Origin: Streptomyces violaceoruber
Lineage (GTDB): Bacteria > Actinomycetota > Actinomycetes > Streptomycetales > Streptomycetaceae
Direction of reading: 5' to 3'
DNA: 64,000 bases
Assembly (NCBI GenBank): GCA_000720805.1
Contig: JODI01000020.1
Span: 62,001-126,000 of the forward strand
Numbering within the stretch: position 1 is the stretch's first letter; each line of letters starts with the position of its first letter. The translations under genes were made by a program, and so were the position numbers. This document shows, piece by piece, positions 34,505-44,263 of this stretch. The notes under the pieces are model-generated. The model ran no database searches. It was not told where the DNA came from and was given only the letters and a program-made list of their open reading frames with translations.

Positions 34505-35659
34505 ATGAGGCGCTTGGGGAATACGCGACGGACGAGGCATGCGAGCCGTACGACGGGCGGGACGGGCCGGGTGATCGCCCTGGGAGCGTCCTGCGTGGCG
34601 GTACTGGCCGCCCTGACGGCCGTACCCGCACAGGCGGGGGAACCGCATCCCCTGAGCCCGGACGCCCGGAGCCCGCACGCCGCAAGTCCGCACTGGGAGC
34701 CCAAGGACACCGGCAGCCCCGCGGTCCGCTTCCGGGGACTGGCGGCAGTCGGCCGGAACACCGCGTGGGTCGCCGGAACCCAGGGCACCGTGCTGCGTAC
34801 CACCGACGGCGGGGCGAACTGGCGGAACGTCTCGCCGCCGGGCGCCGCCGAGTTGCAGTTCCGGGACATCGAGGCGTTCGACGCGCGGCGCGCGCTGGTG
34901 CTGGCCATCGGCGAGGGCGAGGCGTCCCGCGTGTACCGCACCGAGGACGGCGGCAGGACCTGGACCGAGTCCTTCCGCAACACCGACGCGAAGGCCTTCT
35001 ACGACTGCCTCACCTTCTTCGACTCCCGTCACGGGCTCGCGATGAGCGACCCCGTGGACGGGAAATTCCGCATCCTGTCGACCGGTGACGGCGGCCGCAC
35101 CTGGAAGGTGCTGCCCGGTGCCGGGATGCCGGCCGCGCAGGAGGGGGAGGCGGGCTTCGCGGCGAGCGGTCAGTGCCTGGTCTCCTCCGGTTCCCGGGAC
35201 GTCTGGCTGGCGACCGGCGGGGCCGCACGCGCGCGGGTGCTGCACTCGTCCGACCGAGGGCTGACCTGGACGGCCTCCGACGCACCGATTCCGGCGGGGG
35301 ATCCGGCCCGGGGCGTGTTCGCGCTCGCCTTCCGCGACCGTGCGCACGGCCTCGCCGTCGGCGGCGACTACCGCCCGGACCAGACCTCCCCGCAGCCGGC
35401 CGCGCGTACCACCGACGGCGGCCGGGCCTGGCAGCCGGCCGACCGGCCGCCGCCCGCCTACCGCTCCGGTGTCGCCTGGCTCCCGCACAGCCGCACGGCC
35501 GCCCTCGCCGTCGGCCCGACCGGCACCGACCTCACCGTGGACGGCGGCCGTACCTGGCGGACCGTGGACACGGGCTCGTACGACACCGTGGACTGCGGCC
35601 CGGACCTCGGCTGCTGGGCCGCGGGGGAGCAGGGGCGGGTGGCACGCCTTGAGTGGTGA
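34505..35659 (+). CDS. exported beta-propeller protein with Asp-box repeats (YCF48/sialidase-like)
   Basis: This 384-residue protein has a signal peptide (Arg-rich start, hydrophobic residues about 22-42, cut near AQA). At least six Asp-box turns follow (TTDGGANW, TEDGGRTW, TGDGGRTW, SSDRGLTW, TTDGGRAW, TVDGGRTW), so it should fold as a propeller of the kind seen in YCF48/HCF136 and sialidase-like proteins. Catalytic sialidase residues are not evident. The binding partner is unknown. TAGCTT 15 bp before the ATG may be the -10 of a near-leaderless promoter. Confidence 0.85.
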   Translation: MRRLGNTRRTRHASRTTGGTGRVIALGASCVAVLAALTAVPAQAGEPHPLSPDARSPHAASPHWEPKDTGSPAVRFRGLAAVGRNTAWVAGTQGTVLRTTDGGANWRNVSPPGAAELQFRDIEAFDARRALVLAIGEGEASRVYRTEDGGRTWTESFRNTDAKAFYDCLTFFDSRHGLAMSDPVDGKFRILSTGDGGRTWKVLPGAGMPAAQEGEAGFAASGQCLVSSGSRDVWLATGGAARARVLHSSDRGLTWTASDAPIPAGDPARGVFALAFRDRAHGLAVGGDYRPDQTSPQPAARTTDGGRAWQPADRPPPAYRSGVAWLPHSRTAALAVGPTGTDLTVDGGRTWRTVDTGSYDTVDCGPDLGCWAAGEQGRVARLEW

Positions 35660-35709
35660 CGAACCGGAATGCGGGTACCCGGTCACGGATGCGAAAGGAG
35701 TGAGCGACC

Positions 35710-36048
35710 ATGCCCGCAGGTTCAAGCTCCAAGCGAGAGCGCCAGTACGAGCACATCAAGGAGAGCGCGCAGGACCGTGGCGAGAGCACGGGGCGCGCCA
35801 AGGAGATCGCGGCGCGGACGGTCAACAAGGAACGCGCCCGCTCCGGCGAGTCGAAGACCGCCAGCCGCAGCTCGACCAAGGACATGTCCTCCAGTAAGCG
35901 CGGCGGCCAGCGGTCGGGCAACCGGACGGGTTCCCAGGGCCCGACCCGGGACCAGTTGTACAACGAGGCCAAGCAGCGCGGCATCGAAGGCCGTTCGAAC
36001 ATGAACAAGGACCAGTTGCAGCGCGCGCTGAGCCAGAAGAAGGGCTGA
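35710..36048 (+). CDS. small basic protein with C-terminal SAP/Rho-N-like motif
   Basis: The protein has 112 residues and is rich in Lys, Arg, Ser and Gln. The first 75 residues are low-complexity and charged; the end (TRDQLYNEAKQRGIEGRSNM and KDQLQRAL) resembles a SAP or Rho-N-type helix-extended-helix nucleic-acid motif. It is often annotated as a plasmid stabilisation protein, a label with little support. GAAAGGAGTGAG precedes ATG. It may be a chromatin-associated protein. Confidence 0.75.
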   Translation: MPAGSSSKRERQYEHIKESAQDRGESTGRAKEIAARTVNKERARSGESKTASRSSTKDMSSSKRGGQRSGNRTGSQGPTRDQLYNEAKQRGIEGRSNMNKDQLQRALSQKKG

Positions 36049-36058
36049 GCCGCGCGAG

Positions 36059-36355
36059 TCAGCCGAGCGTCTCGCGGTAGTCGTCCAAGGCCGGCCCGGT
36101 CTTGGCGGCGGCGAACTCGGTGATGCGGTACGTGCACACGCCGCCGGTCGAGAAGGGGTCGCCGGCGGCGATCTCCTCGGCCTGCTCACGACCCTCGACG
36201 ACGGCGAGGATGATCCCGCCGTCGCGGGGGTTCTTGGGCCCGGCGGCGAGGAAGACGCCCTTCTCGAAGTGCTGGTCCAGCCACGCCATATGGGCGTCCA
36301 GCAGGGCGTCGACGGCATCGGGCGGGGCGGTGTGGGTCAGCTCCAGTACGAACAT
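36059..36355 (-). CDS. YciI-family protein
   Basis: This 98-residue YCII-like protein has a ferredoxin-like fold, with HTAPPDAVDALLDAHMAWL and GGIILAVVEGREQAEEI. The His in the first helix and the Asp in GDPF are the usual candidates for the active site. Its function is unknown in most species. ATG 36355 is preferred because it sits 7 nt from a TAGGCT box; a GTG at 36361 is an alternative. It is divergent from endonuclease V. Confidence 0.85.
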   Translation of the reverse strand: MFVLELTHTAPPDAVDALLDAHMAWLDQHFEKGVFLAAGPKNPRDGGIILAVVEGREQAEEIAAGDPFSTGGVCTYRITEFAAAKTGPALDDYRETLG

Positions 36356-36358
36356 GAT

Positions 36359-36399
36359 CACGAGCCTACGCCGCCCGGCTCACGGGCCGTAGGCTCGTG
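36359..36399. promoter_or_regulatory. symmetrical divergent promoter, YciI / endonuclease V
   Basis: CACGAGCCTACG (36359-36370) and CGTAGGCTCGTG (36388-36399) form a perfect 12-bp inverted repeat with a 17-bp centre. Each arm carries a TAGGCT -10 on the outward strand, 7 nt (YciI) or 10 nt (endonuclease V) before the ATG. Both mRNAs would be leaderless or nearly so. Confidence 0.55.
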
Positions 36400-36405
36400 A
36401 CCATC

Positions 36406-37095
36406 ATGACGACCGTGCGCATTCCCGCGGGCTGGCCCGCGACCGAGGACGAAGCCCGCGCCGTGCAGGACGAACTGCGGGGGCGGGTGGTGCTCGACGA
36501 GCCGGGCCCGCCGCCCGGCACCGGCCGGGTGACCGGCGTCGACGTGGCCTACGACGACGAACGCGACCTCGTCGTGGCCGCGGCCGTCGTCCTGGACGCG
36601 GCCGGCCTCGCCGTTGTCGCCGAGGCAACGGCGGTCGGCCGCGTCTCGTTCCCGTACGTGCCCGGCCTGCTCGCCTTCCGCGAGGTCCCCACGGTCCTCG
36701 CCGCCCTCGACGAACTGCCCTGCCCGCCGGGCCTGGTGGTCTGCGACGGCTACGGCCTCGCCCACCCGCGCCGCTTCGGCCTCGCCAGCCACCTCGGTGT
36801 CCTCACGGGCCTGCCCACGATCGGCGTCGCCAAGAACCCCTTCGCCTTCACGTACGACGATCCCGACGCCCCGCGCGGCAGTACGTCCCCCCTGCTCGAC
36901 GGCACCGAGGAGGTCGGCCGCGCCGTACGTACCCGGGACGGCGTCAAACCGGTCTTCGTCTCCGTCGGCCACCGCGTGAGCCTCGACAACGCCTGCGCCC
37001 ACACCCTGGCGCTGACCCCGGCCTACCGCCTGCCCGAGACGACACGACGGGCGGACGCCCTGTGCCGCGCGGCACTGCGGGAAGCGGCTGCCTAA
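36406..37095 (+). CDS. nfi: endonuclease V (deoxyinosine 3' endonuclease)
   Basis: This 229-residue DNA repair enzyme cleaves the second phosphodiester bond 3' to deoxyinosine. The core is GVDVAYDDE (metal-binding Asp), FPYVPGLLAFREVP, VVCDGYGLAHPRRFGLASHLG and PTIGVAKN, all classic for Nfi. ATG 36406 or the in-frame GTG at 36397 could start it. No ribosome site is visible, in agreement with the near-leaderless promoter upstream. Confidence 0.93.
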   Translation: MTTVRIPAGWPATEDEARAVQDELRGRVVLDEPGPPPGTGRVTGVDVAYDDERDLVVAAAVVLDAAGLAVVAEATAVGRVSFPYVPGLLAFREVPTVLAALDELPCPPGLVVCDGYGLAHPRRFGLASHLGVLTGLPTIGVAKNPFAFTYDDPDAPRGSTSPLLDGTEEVGRAVRTRDGVKPVFVSVGHRVSLDNACAHTLALTPAYRLPETTRRADALCRAALREAAA

Positions 37096-37149
37096 GCGCT
37101 CCGCTGGAAGTGCCGGGACAGGTCGTCGATCGGCCGAGGCGCCATCGTG

Positions 37150-37190
37150 GCTGGTCGCGCAGTTCCCCGCGCCCCTTCAGGGCGCTGCCG
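37150..37190. repeat. half of a common Streptomyces intergenic palindromic element
   Basis: GGTCGCGCAGTTCCCCGCGC followed by CCCTTCAGGGCGC is the left half and turn of the GC-rich hairpin found between many Streptomyces genes. Here only the inner 6-bp stem (GCGCCC / GGGCGC, 37169-37185) remains. It lies after nfi and may act as a terminator. Confidence 0.5.
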
Positions 37191-37299
37191 AACCGCAGCG
37201 GACTTCACCCGACCTGCCTGGAGGCGGAGCGGTCTGAGTACGTCGTCTGAGTACCTGTACGGATGTGGGGCCGTCGTCCTGCTCGGCAGGCTGTGCCCC

Positions 37300-37446
37300 A
37301 TGACTTCGCACCGTGCTCACAAGCCCCTCGCCGACCCCGAGCGCCCTGTCGAGCGTGCCGTGGTGGCCGGGTTGGTCCTCGCCACGCTCGTCGGGCTCGC
37401 CTGGATCGTCGGAATGATCTACACGGTCGTGCAGTGGCCGCTGTAG
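37300..37446 (+). CDS. small single-span membrane protein
   Basis: This 48-residue protein has a charged N-terminal half and one hydrophobic helix (VVAGLVLATLVGLAWIVGMI) near the C-terminus. The start ATG 37300 follows GGCAGG weakly. Proteins like this are common in Streptomyces and unassigned. Codon usage agrees with coding. The larger frame starting at 37147 runs through the palindromic element and is not supported. Confidence 0.6.
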   Translation: MTSHRAHKPLADPERPVERAVVAGLVLATLVGLAWIVGMIYTVVQWPL

Positions 37447-37465
37447 GCGCCGGGCGGCCACCGGG

Positions 37466-38644
37466 TCACCGGCTCGCGGCCACCCGGAACGTGATCCCGG
37501 CCCGCCGCAGCCGTTCCGTCAGCGCGTCGCCCATCGCCACCGCCGTGGTGACCTGACCGGCGGTCGGCGGCAGGTCGTCGAAGGCCAGGGACAGGGCCCC
37601 CTCGGCGAGTATCTTCGCCGTCTCGCCGTACCCGGGGTCGCCGCCCGCCACCTCCGTGTACACGCGCCGGCCGCCACCCTCACCGACGAAGCGGACCCTG
37701 AACCAGCTCTTGTCGCGCTTCTGCGGGCCGGGACCCTCCCCGGGCTTGACGCGCTCGGACAACCAGTGCCGCACCGGCGGCAGTTGGGCGGCCGCGACCA
37801 GCGCGCCCACGGCCGCGACCCCGCCCACCGCGACCGGCAGACGCCGGACCGCCGCGTAGTGCCGGTAGCGGAAGTCGGGCCCGTAGCGCTCCAGTGCCTG
37901 CGCGGACCGCCGCACGACCTGCGCGTCGATCGTCGGCAGGGGCAGCGCCCACGCGCCGGCCTCCGGGGCGAACCGGGGCACACCGGTCGGCGCGGAGACC
38001 CGACGGCCCACCAGCCGGGGCTCGTGCCGGCCGCGGTCCCGTGCGGCGGCCAGCATCTGCCGCCCGCGCGCGAACTGGTTGAGTGCCGAGCCGAACGTGC
38101 CGCCCGAGAAGGCAGCGTTCGCCGTCACGAAGCCGTCCACCGTCAGCGGCACCCCCTCCGGCAGCCGCAGGACCGTGAAGTACGCCCCCAGGTCGTGCGG
38201 CACCGAGTCGAAACCGCACGCGTGCACCAGCCGCGCGCCCGTCTCCCGCGCGCGTGCGTCGTGCCGGACGTACGTCAGGTCCACGAACTCCGGCTCGCCC
38301 GTGAGGTCGACGTAGTCCGTGCCGGTGTCGGCGCAGGCGGCGACGAGTTCCTCGCCGTAGGTCACATACGGGCCCACGGTCGTGGCCACCACGCGCGCGT
38401 GCTCGGCGAGACCGCGCAGCGAGGCCCCGTCGGACACGTCCGCCCGCAGCACCCCGATCTCCCCGCCGCCGGGCAGCCGCTCGCGCAGCTTCTCCAGCCT
38501 GGGCCCACTGCGGCCGGCGATGGCCCAGCGCAGCCCCTCGGGAGCGTGCTCGGCGAGGTATTCCGCGGTGAGCGTCCCCACGAAGCCGGTGGCCCCGAAG
38601 AGCACGAGGTCGTACGGACGGTCCGCTCTGCTCAGCCTGCTCAT
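37466..38644 (-). CDS. saccharopine dehydrogenase-like / trans-acting enoyl reductase family protein
   Basis: This 392-residue protein has an N-terminal Rossmann fold (LVLFGATGFVGTLTAEYLAEH) and a central ACGFDSVPHDLGAYF motif as in mycobacterial trans-acting enoyl reductase (Rv2953-like). There is one hydrophobic stretch near residue 285. True saccharopine dehydrogenase function is unlikely. It may reduce a lipid intermediate. It is divergent from the MmcQ/YjbR gene. Confidence 0.85.
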   Translation of the reverse strand: MSRLSRADRPYDLVLFGATGFVGTLTAEYLAEHAPEGLRWAIAGRSGPRLEKLRERLPGGGEIGVLRADVSDGASLRGLAEHARVVATTVGPYVTYGEELVAACADTGTDYVDLTGEPEFVDLTYVRHDARARETGARLVHACGFDSVPHDLGAYFTVLRLPEGVPLTVDGFVTANAAFSGGTFGSALNQFARGRQMLAAARDRGRHEPRLVGRRVSAPTGVPRFAPEAGAWALPLPTIDAQVVRRSAQALERYGPDFRYRHYAAVRRLPVAVGGVAAVGALVAAAQLPPVRHWLSERVKPGEGPGPQKRDKSWFRVRFVGEGGGRRVYTEVAGGDPGYGETAKILAEGALSLAFDDLPPTAGQVTTAVAMGDALTERLRRAGITFRVAASR

Positions 38645-38737
38645 GACACCTCTCGGTCTCGCCGCACGCGCCGTTGTCCGTGGCCGAGGCTAGCGTGAGA
38701 CGTGCGGAGCCCGACGGCGAGGCCGGGAGGCGGGCAG

Positions 38738-39118
38738 GTGGCTGTGGCGAAGAACGCCCTGAGGACGTGGCAGAAGGCGCGCGAGTTCGCCCTCGGCATG
38801 CCCGGCGCCACGGAGGACTTCCCCTGGGGCGAGACGGTCGCCAAGGTCAACCGGAAGGTGTTCGTCTTCCTCGGCGTCGACGACGGCAGCCATCCGCTGG
38901 GCGTCACGGTGAAGCTCACGGGCGAGGCCGCCCACGCCCACGCGCTGACCTGCCCCGGCGCCGAACGCGCCGGATACGGCCTGGGCAGGGCCGGCTGGGT
39001 GAGCGTCCCGCTGGAACCCCAGGGCGCCCCGGCTGCGGAGCTGGTGTGCGACTGGATCGAGGAGAGCTACCGCGCCGTCGCCCCCAAGCGGCTGATAGCG
39101 GAGCTCGACGGTCGCTGA
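38738..39118 (+). CDS. MmcQ/YjbR family protein
   Basis: This 126-residue protein of the CyaY-like YjbR fold has GMPGATEDFPWGETVAKVNRK-type start, a conserved WVSVPL strand and ESYRAVAPKRL. It is thought to bind DNA or nucleotides; the function is not settled. GTG 38738 has GGGAGG 7 nt upstream and gives the family N-terminus. A TAGCGT box further upstream could serve an alternative leaderless start at GTG 38702. Confidence 0.85.
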   Translation: MAVAKNALRTWQKAREFALGMPGATEDFPWGETVAKVNRKVFVFLGVDDGSHPLGVTVKLTGEAAHAHALTCPGAERAGYGLGRAGWVSVPLEPQGAPAAELVCDWIEESYRAVAPKRLIAELDGR

Positions 39119-39167
39119 CCGGGCCGATACCGGCCACAATGGGCTAAGCGCTTGCTCGCTCGAGGCC

Positions 39168-39224
39168 TTGTGCCCGGTGCGAGCCGTTCCTAGCATCACT
39201 GGTGTTACAGCATTTGTGTCACAA
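39168..39224 (+). promoter_or_regulatory. promoter and dyad operator of the acyl-CoA gene cluster
   Basis: TTGTGC (39168-39173), 17 bp, TAGCAT (39191-39196) gives a good promoter. The perfect dyad TTGTG-t-CACAA (39214-39224) lies in the leader 13 bp before the ATG, where a repressor would block elongation or initiation. The palindrome AAGCGCTT at 39146 is a second possible site. Confidence 0.55.
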
Positions 39225-39237
39225 CCATGGGGGTCGA

Positions 39238-40368
39238 ATGGCAACGACGCCGGGGCAGGGCCCGCTCAGCGGCGTACGCGTGGTCGAGCTGGCCGGTATC
39301 GGGCCCGGCCCGTTCGCCGCCATGCTCCTCGCCGACCTGGGCGCCGACGTCGTCCGCGTGGACCGGCCCGACGGCCCCGGACTCGCGATCGACCCGGCGT
39401 ACGACGTCACCAACCGCAACAAGCGCTCGGTGATCATCGACCTCAAGGCGCCCGACGGCCCGGCCCGCGTCCTCGACCTCGCCGCACACGCCGACATCCT
39501 CGTCGAGGGCTACCGACCCGGTGTCGCCGAACGCCTCGGCATCGGCCCCGAGGCCTGCCACGCCCGCAACCCGAAGCTCGTCTACGGCCGGATGACCGGC
39601 TGGGGCCAGGACGGCCCTCTGGCCCCCCGCGCGGGTCACGACATCGCGTACATCGCGCTCACCGGCACCCTCGGCATGATCGGCCCCCCGGACGAACCCC
39701 CACCCGCCCCCGCCAACCTCCTCGGGGACTACGCGGGCGGCTCCCTCTACCTCGTCGTCGGCGTCCTCGCCGCCCTCCACCACGCGCGCGCCACCGGCAC
39801 CGGCCAGGTCGTCGACGCCGCCATCGTCGACGGCACCGCCCATCTCTCCGCGATGATCCACGGCATGATGGCCACCGGCGGCTGGCAGGACCGGCGCGGC
39901 GCCAACCTCCTCGACGGCGGCTGCCCCTACTACGGCACCTACGAGGCCGCCGACGGCCGGTACATGGCGGTCGGCGCCCTGGAACCCCGGTTCTACGACA
40001 CGTTCCTCGCCCTGCTCGGCCTCACGGACTTCGCGGACGCCCGCAAGGACTGGACCCGCTGGAGCGAGCTGCGCCAGGCGGTCGCCGCCCGCTTCAAGTC
40101 CCGCACCCGTGACGAGTGGACGGCCGTCTTCGAGGGCACCGACGCCTGCGTCGCCCCGGTCCTCTCGCTGAGCGAGGCCCCGCACCACCCGCACCTCTCC
40201 GCCCGCGGCACCTTCACCGACCACGACGGCCTCACCCAGCCCGCGCCCGCGCCCCGCTTCTCGGCGACCCCGACCACCGTCCGCACGGGCCCCGCCCGAC
40301 CCGGCGCCGACACCGCGGACGTGGCCCGCGACTGGGACGTGCCCGACCTCATCGAGGGCCACGAATGA
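39238..40368 (+). CDS. CaiB/BaiF CoA-transferase family protein (alpha-methylacyl-CoA racemase type)
   Basis: This 376-residue family III protein has an N-terminal GVRVVELAGIGPGPFAAM, catalytic Asp region LLGDYAGGS and GANLLDGGCPYYGTY, which is typical of the alpha-methylacyl-CoA racemase subgroup. Its role would be to convert (R)- to (S)-2-methylacyl-CoA for beta-oxidation of branched chains, matching the acyl-CoA dehydrogenase, fadA and fadB genes that follow. ATG 39238 is chosen by family start. It is the first gene of the cluster. Confidence 0.88.
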   Translation: MATTPGQGPLSGVRVVELAGIGPGPFAAMLLADLGADVVRVDRPDGPGLAIDPAYDVTNRNKRSVIIDLKAPDGPARVLDLAAHADILVEGYRPGVAERLGIGPEACHARNPKLVYGRMTGWGQDGPLAPRAGHDIAYIALTGTLGMIGPPDEPPPAPANLLGDYAGGSLYLVVGVLAALHHARATGTGQVVDAAIVDGTAHLSAMIHGMMATGGWQDRRGANLLDGGCPYYGTYEAADGRYMAVGALEPRFYDTFLALLGLTDFADARKDWTRWSELRQAVAARFKSRTRDEWTAVFEGTDACVAPVLSLSEAPHHPHLSARGTFTDHDGLTQPAPAPRFSATPTTVRTGPARPGADTADVARDWDVPDLIEGHE

Positions 40369-40405
40369 AGACCCACGGTGAAGGGCCACGCATGGAGGGC
40401 AAGGC

Positions 40406-40700
40406 ATGAAGCGGCAGATCTTCGCCCCCGGAAACGACACCTTCCGCGAGACCGTGCGCGGCTCTCTGGCCGGCGTCTCCCGCCACGCCTGGCGCGCGGC
40501 CGGCAAGCAGGGCCCGCTCGGGCTCGCCGTGGACGAGGAGACCGGAGGCGGCGGCACCCCCGGCTTCCGCCGCGGCGTCGTCCCGGCCGAGGAGTTCACC
40601 TGCCGTCGCCCGGGCCTTCACCGTCGGCCGTATCCAGACCGTCTACGGCGGGACGACCGAGATCATGAAGGAGATCATCGGCCGTTCCCCGCTGGGCTGA
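40406..40700 (+). pseudogene. acyl-CoA dehydrogenase deletion remnant
   Basis: The frame from ATG 40406 (MKRQIFAPGNDTFRETVRG, RAAGKQGPLGLAV and VVPAEEFT) is the N-terminus of an acyl-CoA dehydrogenase. A segment of about 20 residues before RHAWRAAG seems absent relative to the family. After EEFT the sequence jumps, in another frame, to the very C-terminus (AVARAFTVGRIQTVYGGTTE, then IMKEIIGRSPLG and TGA). About 285 of some 385 codons are missing, including the FAD-binding core. The scar sits in line between intact catabolic genes, like the pcaI-pcaF scar. Confidence 0.85.
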
Positions 40701-40723
40701 CCCTCACCCGAAAGGCTTGACCT

Positions 40724-41938
<1,215 letters not shown>

Positions 41939-41948
41939 AACCCCGGCG

Positions 41949-42044
41949 GAATCCGGATCCGAATCCGTAGCCGAATCCCAGGCCGACTCCCGAGCCGATT
42001 CCCGAGCCGACTCCCGAGCTGACTCCGGATCCGCATCCGGACCC
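41949..42044. repeat. 12-bp x 8 tandem repeat between fadA and fadB
   Basis: Eight adjacent 12-bp units of consensus GA(A/C)TCC(C/G)GA(G/T)CC fill the intergenic gap between fadA and fadB. Units drift gradually: GAATCCGGATCC first, GACTCCCGAGCC in the middle, GCATCCGGACCC last. Sequence divergence suggests an old array. It could slow or structure the mRNA between the two coupled genes. Confidence 0.85.
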
Positions 42045-42070
42045 AAGAGACCTTGTACGGAGACCCTGTC

Positions 42071-44263
42071 ATGACACAGAGCACCACCATCCGCTGGGAA
42101 CAGGACCGCACCGGCGTCGTCACCCTCGTCCTCGACGACCCGGACCAGTCGGCGAACACCATGAACCAGGCGTTCCGCGAGTCCCTCGCGGTGATCACCG
42201 ACCGCCTGGAGGCCGAGAAGGACACCATCCGCGGCGTCATCATCACCTCCGCCAAGAAGACCTTCTTCGCCGGCGGCGACCTGCGCGAACTCATTCGCGT
42301 CACGCCCGAGACCGCCCAGGAGCTGTTCGACGGCGGCATGGCGATGAAGCGGAACCTGCGCCGCATCGAGACCCTCGGCAAACCGGTCGTCGCCGCGATC
42401 AACGGCGCGGCCCTGGGCGGAGGTTACGAGATCGCCCTCGCCTGCCACCACCGCATCGCCCTCGACGCCCCCGGCTCCAAGATCGGCTGCCCGGAGGTCA
42501 CCCTCGGCCTGCTTCCCGGCGGCGGCGGCGTCGTGCGGACCGTACGCCTGCTCGGCATCGCCGACGCGCTGCTCAAGGTGCTCCTCCAGGGCACCCAGTA
42601 CAGCCCGCGGCGCGCCCTGGAGAACGGCCTGGTCCACGACGTGGCCGCCACCCAGGACGAGTTGCTCGCCAAGGCCCGCGCCTTCATCGAGGCCAACCCC
42701 GAGTCGCAGCAGCCCTGGGACAAGCCGGGCTACCGGATCCCCGGCGGTACGCCCGCCCACCCCAAGTTCGCGGCGAACCTGCCCGCCTTCCCGGCCACGC
42801 TGCGCAAGCAGACCAACGGCGCCCCCTACCCGGCCCCGCGCGACATCCTCGCGGCCGCGGTGGAGGGCTCCCAGGTCGACTTCGAGACCGCACAGGTCAT
42901 CGAGGCCCGCTACTTCGTGGAGCTGGCCGCCGACCAGACCTCGAAGAACATGATCCAGGCGTTCTTCTTCGACCTCCAGGCGGTCAACTCCGGTGCCAAC
43001 CGCCCCAAGGGCATCGCGCCGCGCCCGGTCCGCAAGGTCGCCGTCCTCGGCGCCGGCATGATGGGCGCCGGGATCGCCTACTCGTGCGCCCGCGCGGGCA
43101 TCGACGTCGTCCTCAAGGACGTCTCCCCACAGGCGGCCGTCAAGGGCAAGGGCTACTCCGAGAAGCTGTGCGCCAAGGCCGTCTCCCGGGGCCGTACCAC
43201 CCAGGAGAAGGCGGACACGCTGCTGGCCCGCATCACGCCCACGGCCGACCCCCAGGACCTGGCCGGCTGTGACGCCGTCATCGAGGCCGTCTTCGAGGAC
43301 ACCTCGCTCAAGCACAAGGTGTTCCAGGAGATCCAGCACATCGTCGAGCCGGACGCGCTGCTGTGCTCCAACACCTCCACGCTGCCGATCACCGCGCTCG
43401 CCGAAGGTGTCGAACGCCAGACCGACTTCATCGGACTGCACTTCTTCTCACCGGTCGACAAGATGCCCCTCGTCGAGATCATCAAGGGCGAGCGCACCGG
43501 CGAGGAGGCGCTGGCGCGCGCCTTCGACCTGGTCCGGCAGATCAGGAAGACCCCGATCGTCGTCAACGACTCCCGCGGCTTCTTCACCTCGCGCGTCATC
43601 GGTCACTTCATCAACGAGGGCGTGGCGATGGTCGGCGAGGGCATCGAGCCCGCGTCCATCGAACAGGCGGCGGCCCAGGCGGGCTACCCGGCCAAGGTGC
43701 TGTCCCTGATGGACGAGCTCACCCTCACACTCCCACGCAAGATCCGCACCGAGACGCGGCGGGCCGTCGAGGAGGCGGGCGGCACCTGGGCGGCCCACCC
43801 CGCCGACGCCGTCATCGACCGCATGGTCGACGAGTTCGGCCGCACCGGCCGCAGCGGCGGCGCGGGCTTCTACGAGTACGGCGAGGATGGCAAGCGGGCG
43901 GGGCTCTGGCCGGGCCTGCGTGAACACTTCACACGTGAAGGCGCCGAGATCCCCTTCCGGGACCTGCAGGAACGCATGCTCTTCTCCGAGGCCCTCGACA
44001 CCGTCAAGCTCCTGGAGGAAGGCGTCCTGACCTCCGTGGCCGACGCCAACATCGGCTCCATCTTCGGCATCGGCTTCCCCGGCTGGACCGGCGGCGTCCT
44101 GCAGTACATCAACGGCTACGACGGCGGCACCGGGGGAGAGGCCGGCCTCCCCGCCTTCGTGGCCCGCGCGCGCGAACTGGCAGAGCGGTACGGGGAGCGG
44201 TTCACGCCGCCGGCGCTGCTGGTGGAGAAGGCGGAGAAGGGGGAGCGGTTCCGGGACGCGTGA
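42071..44263 (+). CDS. fadB: fatty acid oxidation complex alpha subunit (enoyl-CoA hydratase / 3-hydroxyacyl-CoA dehydrogenase)
   Basis: This 730-residue trifunctional-type protein has an N-terminal crotonase domain ([14 protein letters not shown], oxyanion [13 protein letters not shown]). The C-terminal 3-hydroxyacyl-CoA dehydrogenase domain has NAD motif [17 protein letters not shown], catalytic His in [15 protein letters not shown] and ending MDELTLTLP. It hydrates enoyl-CoA and oxidises the product; FadA then cleaves it. ACGGAG lies 12 nt upstream of ATG. Length agrees with bacterial FadB. Confidence 0.94.
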   Translation: MTQSTTIRWEQDRTGVVTLVLDDPDQSANTMNQAFRESLAVITDRLEAEKDTIRGVIITSAKKTFFAGGDLRELIRVTPETAQELFDGGMAMKRNLRRIETLGKPVVAAINGAALGGGYEIALACHHRIALDAPGSKIGCPEVTLGLLPGGGGVVRTVRLLGIADALLKVLLQGTQYSPRRALENGLVHDVAATQDELLAKARAFIEANPESQQPWDKPGYRIPGGTPAHPKFAANLPAFPATLRKQTNGAPYPAPRDILAAAVEGSQVDFETAQVIEARYFVELAADQTSKNMIQAFFFDLQAVNSGANRPKGIAPRPVRKVAVLGAGMMGAGIAYSCARAGIDVVLKDVSPQAAVKGKGYSEKLCAKAVSRGRTTQEKADTLLARITPTADPQDLAGCDAVIEAVFEDTSLKHKVFQEIQHIVEPDALLCSNTSTLPITALAEGVERQTDFIGLHFFSPVDKMPLVEIIKGERTGEEALARAFDLVRQIRKTPIVVNDSRGFFTSRVIGHFINEGVAMVGEGIEPASIEQAAAQAGYPAKVLSLMDELTLTLPRKIRTETRRAVEEAGGTWAAHPADAVIDRMVDEFGRTGRSGGAGFYEYGEDGKRAGLWPGLREHFTREGAEIPFRDLQERMLFSEALDTVKLLEEGVLTSVADANIGSIFGIGFPGWTGGVLQYINGYDGGTGGEAGLPAFVARARELAERYGERFTPPALLVEKAEKGERFRDA

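Noticed and set aside
41949..42044. CRISPR-like array
   Set aside because: Units are contiguous without spacers; the same holds for the arrays at 45564, 55986 and 59611.
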